In this document: positions 15,378 through 22,273 of the stretch, piece by piece
How the letters are laid out: each line of letters begins with the position of its first letter
Position numbering within the stretch: position 1 is the first letter of the stretch
Source: an uncultured Desulfobacterium sp.
Lineage (GTDB): Bacteria > Desulfobacterota > Desulfobacteria > Desulfobacterales > Desulfobacteraceae
Length of the DNA stretch: 22,636 nt
Assembly: GCA_937124525.1 (NCBI GenBank)
Contig: CAKZLA010000441.1
Span: 1-22,636 of the forward strand
Direction of reading: 5' to 3'
Translations under genes and position numbers: made by a program
Notes under the pieces: generated by a model
Seen by the model: only the letters and a program-made list of their open reading frames with translations
Databases searched by the model: none
Told to the model about the DNA's origin: nothing

Positions 15378-15991
15378 GGGTTTCGATTGTGTTATTGGGG
15401 TCTCAAATAAAGCCTGTGTGTGCCAATATTAAAGAAGCACGAATTCTCTCCCATCGGTCAAAACAAAAAAAACTTGATCATCAAATTTGAGGAATTTTAT
15501 ATGTGCATAGATTAAAAACTGGAATCATGACAATTCCAAATTTAGTTGTAGCAGATGCTTACCGCCATATATGTTATAACAACTTTAAGAAAAGTATTTT
15601 TAAATACAATCCCAAGCTATTTACAAGTTTTTTTATAAAAATGCCACTTAAAAATATGGGCCTGGTTCAAATCCGGGTAAGACTTTTTGATATTTTTATG
15701 TCAGCATTGCTGAATTTTTATTAATGAATATCAGTAAGTTAATCTCGGCAAATTGGTTGAAAAAACCAGAAAAAAGTGTTTTGTTTTGGAGTGCTGTCAA
15801 AATCATGACGGTGATTTAAATTGTGCTGAATAGAGGGCTTTATGAATGAATCCATGCTTTTGATAAGGCCTGAAAAATTCATGGGAGCCCAAGCAAAATC
15901 GGCCAAAACGAAAGCCTGCCCCCTTCTGAATATATATCAAGATAAAAAGAATTGATCATCGAACAAAATAAAACAGTTGTGCTGATAGCCC

Positions 15992-16007
15992 TGGCATGTT
16001 TCTTGTT
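15992..16007 (+). promoter_or_regulatory. Possible sigma-54 promoter
   Basis: TGGCAT, five bases, then TTGTT. This fits the sigma-54 layout: a GG doublet, ten bases, then a G at the -12 element. It matches the -24 box at five of six bases and has T in place of the usual C at -12. Flagellar genes are often sigma-54 dependent. It points rightwards, 265 bp upstream of the 16273 gene. Confidence 0.3.
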
Positions 16008-16025
16008 TAATTATATCAGAAACCT

Positions 16026-16132
16026 TTAACACTACAGCGACATTTTTATGATCCACATCGTTTGGAGGGGATTTTAAAGCGTGTTTGCCCACCTTTCGAC
16101 ACTCTATCTATAGTGAATCGCTGTAGTGTTAA
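16026..16132. repeat. 107-bp element bounded by a 15-bp perfect inverted repeat
   Basis: TTAACACTACAGCGA at 16026-16040 and its exact reverse complement at 16118-16132 enclose 77 bp. It could be a leader RNA with a long stem, since it begins near where a transcript from the sigma-54-like site would start, or a miniature mobile element. No clear target duplication was seen. Confidence 0.6.
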
Positions 16133-16272
16133 TGACTCTGGGATAAACTGGGTGATTACTCTTTGTTCCGACAGGTTGTTTGGCCATGATAATTTTTATG
16201 AAATGAACGATGAAAAAATTCCAACAGTGTTCTTCCCTGGTATTTGAGTGGGCGCTGTTTCAAGGATAACAT

Positions 16273-17421
16273 ATGCAGGTAAATCAGACCACTAACAATA
16301 TCCTTACTGGACCGGATGTTTTTCGGCAAAGCGGTACTGGGAAATCCTCTCAATTTCAACGACTTCTTCAGGAACAAATTGTCCCAGTAGGAAAAAATAT
16401 GCCAGGGATGGACCCCCTGGATGACAATCTTACACAGCAGCGGGTATGCTTGGGAACCATCGGTCCAGAATTTCCCACTGTATCCCATTTGTTGTATGCT
16501 TCTTCCCACAAAGAGGCATGCTGGACGATTCTTGACAGAGAGATAAATGCGGATAAACCCTTTACCCGCATTCCTTCGGGTACGCCTATCTATATGGACA
16601 CCCGTACCTCTGAGATCATTTGGGAATCATCATCACCTGAATCCATGGGTAGCACCGCCCTTAAAAAAAATGTTGCCCAGGAAAATAATTTAAAACCTGA
16701 TATCAGCATTCCTGGATTATCCATAGAACCGGAGATAGAATCAAATTATGCACAGGCCTTGTCGAGAAAAAAATCCGATGGGGCGGAACCTTCTCCATCG
16801 CCCCTGTCCAGCACTGTGACAAAATTTTCCAATGGCCTGGATCAGGCAGTGGAGGCCTTCATTGGTACCCCTTACTCTCGTATGAATTGTTATGAATTGT
16901 TGGTGGAGGGACTGGAGAGTATGGGGGTTCAGTACGGGGGGAAAAATGGTCTGTCCCGACATCTCATGGATCAAGCTTCCCGGAAGGGGCGCTCATCTTA
17001 CAGCTTACATTCCGGTGAGGGTCTCACCCAGGCCATTGGTTCTGATGTGTTTATGGAATCCATTCCCCGGGTGAAAAGCGTTAATTCCCAGGTCCGAGCG
17101 GTTATGAGCAAAATGGCAGGCGTTCTTCAGGAGGGTCAGATTCTTTCTTTTTCCACCCCAACAAGGGGGCACACCGGTGTGATCTCCAAAAAGGCCGGGG
17201 AGTGGACATTTATTAATTCCGGCCTTATGGATCATAATCTGGCTGGCAAAAACGGGGGCAAGGCAGTGGGGGAGGAATCTCTTGATGAGGAGATTAAAAA
17301 TTGGTTCCAACGTGCACAAAAAGAGGGGAAGGGTTTAACCATAACGCTTGGTGCTGTGGATACTGCCAAGCTTGCCCAGTTTCAGCAGCCAGCCTTGGTT
17401 AGTCTTTCCCAGCGGGTGTAA
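16273..17421 (+). CDS. Uncharacterised protein with a possible NlpC/P60-like Cys-His domain
   Basis: 382 residues; I do not recognise the full-length family. An N-terminal half (TVSHLLYASSHKEACWTIL, then TRIPSGTPIYMDTRTSEIIW, residues ~69-117) has a LysM/SLT-partner flavour. A low-complexity linker (~120-180) follows. The C-terminal half looks like a papain-like hydrolase: MNCYELLVEGLESMGV (C206 at a helix start), GQILSFSTPTRGHTGVIS (H300) and WTFINSG (N315), the order Cys-His-Asn/polar expected for NlpC/P60-type enzymes. There is no signal peptide, so export would need another route, such as the flagellar apparatus. The ribosome site AAGGA lies 6 nt before the ATG. It precedes fliS on the same strand and may trim peptidoglycan for flagellar assembly; this is inference. 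Confidence 0.6.
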   Translation: MQVNQTTNNILTGPDVFRQSGTGKSSQFQRLLQEQIVPVGKNMPGMDPLDDNLTQQRVCLGTIGPEFPTVSHLLYASSHKEACWTILDREINADKPFTRIPSGTPIYMDTRTSEIIWESSSPESMGSTALKKNVAQENNLKPDISIPGLSIEPEIESNYAQALSRKKSDGAEPSPSPLSSTVTKFSNGLDQAVEAFIGTPYSRMNCYELLVEGLESMGVQYGGKNGLSRHLMDQASRKGRSSYSLHSGEGLTQAIGSDVFMESIPRVKSVNSQVRAVMSKMAGVLQEGQILSFSTPTRGHTGVISKKAGEWTFINSGLMDHNLAGKNGGKAVGEESLDEEIKNWFQRAQKEGKGLTITLGAVDTAKLAQFQQPALVSLSQRV

Positions 17422-17446
17422 TCCTTATTTTATGAAAAAATTTAAG

Positions 17447-17491
17447 TTTTTTTCCTTTTTGTCCGATGAAACTATCGGGTAAGGAAAAAAA
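17447..17491. repeat. Stem-loop between the 16273 gene and fliS
   Basis: T7CC at 17447-17455 pairs with GGA7 at 17483-17491, and CCGAT/ATCGG form the top of the hairpin. The arms are symmetrical, so it could slow or stop transcription from either side, but it has no separate 3' U-run. It may be a weak terminator or an mRNA stability element. Confidence 0.35.
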
Positions 17492-17635
17492 TATTGTTCC
17501 CATCTTTAATAATGTCTGACAAAAAAAGTCAGCGCCTTTGGGATGGTCATGAATTTAAATGGTTAGCTCAACTTAAGTGCAAGTGTTCTCCCTGTCAAAG
17601 GTTGAGTTATTAATGGGATAGAAAGGAATCTATTT

Positions 17636-18082
17636 ATGATACCCGCAGGATACGCCAATTACACCAGAACCGTCGCCACTACAATTGAAAATAAAGAAGA
17701 TATCCTTGTGATGCTATATGAACACCTTTTGATCGAAATGAAAAAAGCCCGCATGGGTATTGAAGATAAAAGTTCCAAACTGAAAGGGGAAAGTATTTCA
17801 AAGGTCCTTTCCATTATAACAGAACTTGACTGTGCACTGGATCTTGAGGTCGGGGGAGATATGGCTGGAAATTTATCCATGCTATACCACTATGTGATGG
17901 ACCGCCTGACCATTGCCAACATTAAAGATGATCTGGTAGCCCTTAACGAGGCTGATATGGTGTTGAATCAACTCAATGACGGATTTAAGGATGCTGTTCA
18001 GCAACATAAGGTTTCTGGAGCCATGCCATCTGCTTCCCAGGAGGGGATCAGTACCGACGGGAGGTTATCCATTGCCGTCTGA
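17636..18082 (+). CDS. fliS: Flagellar secretion chaperone FliS
   Basis: A 148-residue four-helix protein that binds the C-terminus of newly made flagellin in the cytoplasm and prevents premature polymerisation. Seen: the N-terminal AGYANYTRTVATTIENKEDILVMLYEH arrangement (residues 4-30; the conserved Y, then a LY hydrophobic pair), ALDLEVGGDMAGNLSMLYHYVMDRL in the middle, and a helix ending in LNDGFKDAV. A low-complexity tail (AMPSASQEGIST) follows. The ribosome site AAAGGA lies 8 nt before the ATG. It overlaps the following fliT-like gene by 11 nt. Confidence 0.92.
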   Translation: MIPAGYANYTRTVATTIENKEDILVMLYEHLLIEMKKARMGIEDKSSKLKGESISKVLSIITELDCALDLEVGGDMAGNLSMLYHYVMDRLTIANIKDDLVALNEADMVLNQLNDGFKDAVQQHKVSGAMPSASQEGISTDGRLSIAV

Positions 18083-18383
18083 CGCCAATGCAACTTTGTA
18101 TAAAAGGTTAATAGAAACAGGAACTCATATACAGGTTGCCCTTGATGAAAATGCCGATGCCCAGGTTTTTCTGGCTTTACTGGAACAACATAGGGGAGTT
18201 ATGGCTGAATTAAAGCAGGTGAAAACAGAGAATAATCCAGAAATTTTACTCCTGATGAAAATGGCAAAAGAAAAGGTAATTGAGGTGATGGAGCAGATCT
18301 GTATAAAGCGGGATGGGATGGCAGGAGAGATCATGCAGTCTAAAAGTAGAAAGAGAGCATTTGACGTTTATAATAAGATTTAG
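18072..18383 (+). CDS. FliT-like flagellar chaperone
   Basis: About 103 residues. I place the start at a TTG at 18072 because GGGAGG lies 7 nt upstream. A longer open frame from 17976 would overlap most of the end of fliS and has no such signal. A later TTG at 18096 is possible. Seen: a helical, charged protein with LFLALLEQHRG-type amphipathic segments (AQVFLALLEQHRGVMAELKQ), LLLMKMAKEKVIEVME and a basic tail (SKSRKRAFDVYNKI). FliT-type proteins in other bacteria bind the filament cap protein FliD. The call rests on position after fliS, size and helical content more than on motifs. Confidence 0.65.
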   Translation: MPSDANATLYKRLIETGTHIQVALDENADAQVFLALLEQHRGVMAELKQVKTENNPEILLLMKMAKEKVIEVMEQICIKRDGMAGEIMQSKSRKRAFDVYNKI

Positions 18384-18428
18384 TATTATTATATAATTAA
18401 AGCCTATGGGTGTTGCTGGGGTGCTGAG

Positions 18429-18494
18429 CATGGCATCTGACAGGGTGTTGGCCGAGGGCTGTTTGAAAGCGATGCCATGGGTCAAGCCTGACCC
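18429..18494 (+). terminator. Hairpins downstream of fliT, possible terminator
   Basis: CATGGCATC (18429-18437) pairs with GATGCCATG (18471-18479). Immediately after, GGGTCA (18479-18484) pairs with TGACCC (18489-18494), followed by CTGGTTTTT. The second hairpin plus the short T-run could end the fliS-fliT transcript. The two stems share a base and might compete. Confidence 0.35.
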
Positions 18495-18589
18495 CTGGTT
18501 TTTCAGAAAACAGCTCCAAAAAGACTTCATCATCGAGTAAAAAAACAGAAACTATTGGCTTGTTTCATAAAAATTAAAGAAGGTGCAGC

Positions 18590-18988
18590 ATGATGATCGA
18601 ATCCGTAAATACATCGGTAAAAATTTCGCCACTTCCAAATCCAGAGAATCAGCAACCATTGTCCCAGGATGTAATATCTGGACAGGCAACAAAAAATGCT
18701 GAAAGTTCCAGCAATTCTACACTGCTTACCACGGAAGAACCTAAGCCTGATAAGGAGGTGGAGCGTGTCTCTGAACTTGTGGATACCCTCCAGGAGTCCA
18801 TGGACATGATCAAGGAGAGGACTAATCACCTGCTGTTTTCTGTCGATGAACAGACAGATCAGGTGATGGTTAAAGTTACAAATAAAGAATCCGGTGAAGT
18901 CATTCGGGAAATTCCATCACAGGAATTTTTGGACCTTGCTGCTAAATTTGAACAAATGGTCGGATTGATGTTTGATATAAAAATATAG
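18590..18988 (+). CDS. flaG: FlaG-family flagellar protein
   Basis: A 132-residue protein of the FlaG family, whose members influence flagellar filament length in some bacteria; the exact mechanism is not settled. Seen: a variable, Ser/Asn/Thr-rich N-terminal half (residues ~1-60) and a conserved C-terminal domain (LLFSVDEQTDQVMVKVTN, then GEVIREIPSQEFLDLAAKF, ending in GLMFDIKI). AGAAGG upstream gives the ribosome site for the ATG at 18590; a second ATG follows at once at 18593. It ends 11 bp before the convergent GGDEF gene. It was probably transcribed with fliS/fliT originally but is separated by 206 bp with hairpins. Confidence 0.88.
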   Translation: MMIESVNTSVKISPLPNPENQQPLSQDVISGQATKNAESSSNSTLLTTEEPKPDKEVERVSELVDTLQESMDMIKERTNHLLFSVDEQTDQVMVKVTNKESGEVIREIPSQEFLDLAAKFEQMVGLMFDIKI

Positions 18989-18999
18989 CCTTTCATGGA

Positions 19000-20466
19000 T
19001 CAACGGTTTTGTTTCATAAAATAGAGCTTCATATCTGCCTGGTGGATCAAATCCTGTTCATTCTGAAGATTGACCTGACCCGTAGGTTCTTTGTCAGTTT
19101 CTTTTACTGTCGTTGAAATTCCATAACTGATGCCCACATCTATTTTTTGAGATTTCCATTTAAATGAGTGGCTGGATACGGTTTCCTGAATACGTTTTGT
19201 CATTATTTCTGCCATTTCCAAGTCTGTTTCAGGCAGCAGGATGGCAAACTCATCCCCTCCATACCGGGCCACGACATCTGTGGTGCGCACTGATCGTTTC
19301 AAACAGTCTGCCAGTTCCTGCAACACCATATCCCCTGCCAGATGTCCATAAGTATCGTTCACCTCTTTGAATTTGTCTCCGTCAATCATAACCAGCGAAA
19401 GGGGTTTATCATAACGATGACTCCGTTTAAATTCATTTTGTAAAATTTCCTTGAATCGTTTGTGGTTGTACAGTCCGGTCAACCCGTCCATATCAGAGCG
19501 TTCTTTTAGGCGGTTGAACTTCTGGGCATTGTTCAATGACATGGCAAGAATGTTGGACAATGTGGACATCAATTCTGTGTTAATATTATGGGAATACACT
19601 TCTGTCCGGGGGGTGAGACACACCATTCCCAGCAGGCGGCCTCCGGTATGGAGGGGCAGAACATGGGCAGGGGGTGGGAATGTTTTATCAAGATCAGTGG
19701 CAGCATCCATTTTTCGGGGAAACGACATGCAGTGGATGGTTTCAGGAGAGATGGTCTTGCCAGACAGTGTCAAAAAAATGGCAGACATCTCCTGGGTGAT
19801 GTCTGTAAGTTCATGGGAGCCTATATCTCGGTCCGGTGTATGAAGCGTGAGATACCAGCTGTCACCAATGCGGTAGAGCAAGGAAAATAGTTGCAGATCC
19901 ACAACCTCCATAAGTCCGGCATCCAGAACACGGGACATGATTTCATCCCAGTGGAGGTCGTAGGCGATTTTGCTGCTGAGGCGGTTGATGAAATTTAACT
20001 CCAAATTTTTTCGTTTGAGTGCCTGTTTTTCAATTTCCAACCGTTCGTTGACATCCTTCAAGTCATTCATCATGTTAAGAATACGGATAAAGGCTTTTCT
20101 ATTTTCTAACCCCCCCAGCAGTGCATCAAATATACGCTCTGGAATCAAAGCTTTTTCGATGAATGCATATACCCCTTTTTGCAGTATTTTTGAAACGTTA
20201 TCCGGGTCAAGCTGGCTGCCGTAAAGGATAATGCACGCTTTGGAACCATGGGCCTGGAGTTGGTTTAAACAGGTATCGACTTTTTTCTGGCCCAGGCTGT
20301 AATCAATGATGATGGCGGAATACCGATCCTGGTACATGGTCTCTTCAGCAGTATGGTTGAGTCTGTTAGTCTGGATGGTATAGCCCTTTGGTTCAAGAAG
20401 CGTATTAAAGAGTTGCCAGTCTGCTTCGGTGTCACTTATAATAAGGGTGTTGTTATTTATGTCCAT
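19000..20466 (-). CDS. Diguanylate cyclase with receiver-like and GAF-like domains (REC-GAF-GGDEF)
   Basis: 488 residues, soluble and cytoplasmic. In order: a receiver-like domain (1-~125) with IIIDYSL giving a candidate phospho-acceptor D55 and a conserved Lys in AFIEKAL (K105); a short coiled coil (DVNERLEIEKQALKRKN, ~138-154); a GAF-like sensor (~155-318); and a GGDEF domain (~325-488). The active-site GGDEF (403-407), the DGDKFKEVND motif and an RTTD inhibition site (394-397) five residues before GGDEF are all intact, so it should make c-di-GMP and be product-inhibited. The acidic pocket (SDTEAD) suggests phosphorylation control. It lies between flagellar and chemotaxis genes, so its c-di-GMP may tune motility; that is inference. 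Confidence 0.9.
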   Translation of the reverse strand: MDINNNTLIISDTEADWQLFNTLLEPKGYTIQTNRLNHTAEETMYQDRYSAIIIDYSLGQKKVDTCLNQLQAHGSKACIILYGSQLDPDNVSKILQKGVYAFIEKALIPERIFDALLGGLENRKAFIRILNMMNDLKDVNERLEIEKQALKRKNLELNFINRLSSKIAYDLHWDEIMSRVLDAGLMEVVDLQLFSLLYRIGDSWYLTLHTPDRDIGSHELTDITQEMSAIFLTLSGKTISPETIHCMSFPRKMDAATDLDKTFPPPAHVLPLHTGGRLLGMVCLTPRTEVYSHNINTELMSTLSNILAMSLNNAQKFNRLKERSDMDGLTGLYNHKRFKEILQNEFKRSHRYDKPLSLVMIDGDKFKEVNDTYGHLAGDMVLQELADCLKRSVRTTDVVARYGGDEFAILLPETDLEMAEIMTKRIQETVSSHSFKWKSQKIDVGISYGISTTVKETDKEPTGQVNLQNEQDLIHQADMKLYFMKQNR

Positions 20467-20937
20467 TTCAGTCTCTATTCCAGGTGTTGTCGATTAGATT
20501 TTACGGGCCAGGATCTAACTCATCAAATTAAAGCATATATCTCTGGTGGTGGTATGTTTTATGGTTGAATTTATGCAGGAAGTATACCATTTTTTTAAAA
20601 AGATTAAATATCTATTCTAATCATGCTCTCTTTGAAAATTTTGTTCCGGTAACACGGGGCTTGTGATATAGACTCTTAATGGCGTATCGCCAGAATGTTT
20701 TGGCATTTCATTTTTCCGTTTATACTTTCCAAAAAGTGTTAAAGTTATAAAACGGCCATGACAAGAATCCTTGCACAACGAAAATTGAAACGCTCATGAT
20801 CACAGATTTTTGTGCGGAATTCCATATAACTGCCATGGGCAGACCGCAGGGGGGGACCCGGGACTGCCCACAACGAAGCATGAAAGAAGTTAGGCTCACT
20901 TACTCTTTCATATAAAAACAACAAGTGGAGAAAAAAC
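20467..20937. other. Divergent intergenic region upstream of cheW
   Basis: 471 bp, AT-rich, between the divergent diguanylate cyclase and cheW genes. It should hold promoters for both. A TGGCAT at 20701 is not followed by a good -12 sigma-54 element. No c-di-GMP riboswitch or other RNA family was recognised. A stem-loop lies at 20836-20870. Confidence 0.4.
20836..20870 (+). promoter_or_regulatory. G/C-rich stem-loop in the cheW leader
   Basis: TGGGCAG (20836-20842) pairs perfectly with CTGCCCA (20864-20870). The 21-nt loop is rich in G and C and can pair further (a run of seven G's with CCCGG). It ends 68 bp before the cheW ATG and has no T-run, so a leader structure is more likely than a terminator. 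Confidence 0.35.
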
Positions 20938-21450
20938 ATGACGAACCCAGTTAATCAGATGGATCAGGCAATGAAATCCATGACAATGAAAACCGGTAAA
21001 TATCTGACGTTTACCCTGGAAGATGAAACTTATGGTATCGGTATCCTTAAGGTAAAAGAAATTATTGGGATGATGCCCATTACATCGGTTCCACAAACGC
21101 CGGAATTTGTTAAAGGTGTCATTAATTTGCGGGGAAAGGTTATTCCCATCCTTGATCTTCGATTAAAGTTTTCCATGGAACCGGTTCCCTATTCCGAGCG
21201 AACCTGTATTATTGTGGTGGAGATTGACTCCGATGAAAGCACTGTCATGATTGGTGTGGTGGTGGATGCTGTTTCCGAAGTGCTCAATATCCGGGAGGAG
21301 GAAATTGAATCAACGCCAAAGTTTGGAACCCGCCTGAACACCGAGCACATCCTTGGAATGGCCAAAATGGAAGGTGGTGTGAAAATTCTTCTTAATATTG
21401 ATCAGGTCTTATCCGCAGATGAGCTATCCTCACTTGGAAATGTCTCATAA
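20938..21450 (+). CDS. cheW: Chemotaxis coupling protein CheW
   Basis: A 170-residue CheW that couples chemoreceptors to the CheA kinase on the inner face of the membrane. Seen: YLTFTLEDETYGIGILKVKEI (residues ~22-42), ITSVPQTPEFVKGVINLRGKVIPILDLR (the signature VPxTPxFVxGVINLRG region, ~51-78), VVDAVSEVLNI and VKILLNIDQVL at the end. The N-terminal 20 residues are an extra methionine- and lysine-containing extension. GGAG lies 7 nt before the ATG. It is convergent with cheD and cheB. Confidence 0.95.
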   Translation: MTNPVNQMDQAMKSMTMKTGKYLTFTLEDETYGIGILKVKEIIGMMPITSVPQTPEFVKGVINLRGKVIPILDLRLKFSMEPVPYSERTCIIVVEIDSDESTVMIGVVVDAVSEVLNIREEEIESTPKFGTRLNTEHILGMAKMEGGVKILLNIDQVLSADELSSLGNVS

Positions 21451-21523
21451 ATTGGTTTTGTTGATGCTGAAGGAGTAAAACCGAGGAGTCTGGGAATGAA
21501 AATTTCATTGGGTTTTACGGGTT

Positions 21524-21632
21524 TTGGCTACCCACCTAAGCCGCGGGACAGGCTGTAAAATTAATGGCTTGGATAGCCTTAATATGCATAATCAGCAGGG
21601 CTCAAAATTGTCCCGCTTTAGAGGGTAGCCAA
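21524..21632. repeat. Imperfect inverted repeat element between cheW and cheD
   Basis: TTGGCTACCC (21524-21533) with GCGGGACA (21543-21550) faces TGTCCCGC (21609-21616) with GGGTAGCCAA (21623-21632). The two arms match as inverted repeats with a few unpaired bases, enclosing ~58 bp that holds a smaller GGCT/AGCC hairpin. It resembles a REP/MITE-like unit or a compound transcription stop between convergent genes. Confidence 0.5.
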
Positions 21633-21665
21633 CGCAAGTCTGACCCCCATCGTGAATGAAGTCTC

Positions 21666-21696
21666 CGACCGGGAAAATGGTGAATGTGCCCGGTCG
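21666..21696. terminator. Stem-loop 3' of cheD, possible terminator
   Basis: CGACCGGG (21666-21673) pairs perfectly with CCCGGTCG (21689-21696) over a 15-nt loop. It sits between the convergent cheW and cheD genes. There is no long T-run on either side, so intrinsic termination is uncertain. Confidence 0.3.
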
Positions 21697-21731
21697 AAAT
21701 TAGAATTTATTTTGTGAATCGGGCGAATAAT

Positions 21732-22247
21732 CTAATTTCGGCTCTCTTCGTAGGGGTACCAGTCTGATTTTCTCAATGTAGATGTTTTAAGAATGGCCAC
21801 ATCATTGGTTAATGTGTTGAAAACGATTTTTCTGCCCAGCGATCCTCCCACGTCTTCGGATACAATGTGGATGTGCATACGATTTAATATTTGCCTTGCC
21901 ATGACAACGTTGTCTCTGCCGATGTCCCGGGGGGAGACTTCCCCATTAAATGCGCCTCCAAAAATTTGGGATTGAATGTGTTTTGCCTTTGATCCTTGGT
22001 GAATCATCATGGTGACCAGAGCCCGGGTGGCCACGTTCCCATATATGGGAACGGCTTTTTCCTTTTTTCCCTTTGCCGGGAGTTTGTAAAGATTCATCCC
22101 TCCGATTTTTTTCTTTTTGTCAAAGAGGCACACCGCAACACTGGAGCCCACAACTGCTGAGATGGCAGTGGGCACTTCGGGTAAGTAAATGAATCCTGGT
22201 TTCAGGAAATAATCGACAACGGCAAGATCTTTTGTATTAGTTTTCAT
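21732..22247 (-). CDS. cheD: CheD-family chemotaxis protein lacking the catalytic Cys and His
   Basis: 171 residues, matching the CheD chemoreceptor glutamine deamidase fold in length and motifs: VVGSSVAVCLFD (residues 32-43), KIGGMNLYKLP (47-57), QSQIFGGAFNG, RDIGRDNVVMARQIL, SEDVGGSLGRKIVFN. Active CheD has GSCVAV and GGM-x-H at these places. Here Ser36 replaces the Cys and Leu53 replaces the His, and Ser30 stands where a Thr is usual. The deamidase reaction should therefore be lost. The protein may still bind CheC, receptors or another partner. It lies 26 bp after cheB on the minus strand, so the two are probably one transcript. Confidence 0.88.
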   Translation of the reverse strand: MKTNTKDLAVVDYFLKPGFIYLPEVPTAISAVVGSSVAVCLFDKKKKIGGMNLYKLPAKGKKEKAVPIYGNVATRALVTMMIHQGSKAKHIQSQIFGGAFNGEVSPRDIGRDNVVMARQILNRMHIHIVSEDVGGSLGRKIVFNTLTNDVAILKTSTLRKSDWYPYEESRN

Positions 22248-22273
22248 GGATAGAATTCATTTTTATATTAGTT

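Larger units (their letters stand above)
15191..16272. other. Long gene-poor divergent region between pseC and the flagellar genes
   Basis: Over 1 kb, AT-rich, between divergently transcribed genes. Small plus-strand frames (15503-15724, 16062-16247) show no family features and no good ribosome site. It contains an 11-bp stem at 15340-15377, a sigma-54-like site near 15992 and a 15-bp perfect inverted repeat at 16026-16132. The promoters for pseC (leftwards) and for the 16273 gene (rightwards) must lie here. A flagellin gene, often found near fliS, is not present. Confidence 0.5.

Noticed and set aside
15655..15690. tRNA T-arm-like sequence (CCTGG, TTCAAAT, CCGGG)
   Set aside because: The five-base stem and seven-base loop fit a T-arm, but no acceptor, D-arm or anticodon arm is found upstream. 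It is at most a tRNA 3' scar and more likely chance.
15503..15724. 73-codon plus-strand frame in the gene-poor region
   Set aside because: There is no recognisable family or convincing ribosome site, and the composition is AT-driven.
16062..16247. 61-codon plus-strand frame overlapping the 15-bp inverted repeat
   Set aside because: It has a TTG start, crosses the inverted repeat and shows no protein-family signal. A leader peptide cannot be excluded.
20742..20770. Possible sigma-28 promoter (TAAAGTT followed by GCC) before cheW
   Set aside because: The spacing between the TAAA and GCC elements is about 11 bases where 15 are expected, and the -10 element is poor.
20755..20937. Possible c-di-GMP (GEMM) riboswitch ahead of cheW
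   Set aside because: The stem-loop and G-rich loop are present, but the conserved GEMM core was not found on reading the sequence.
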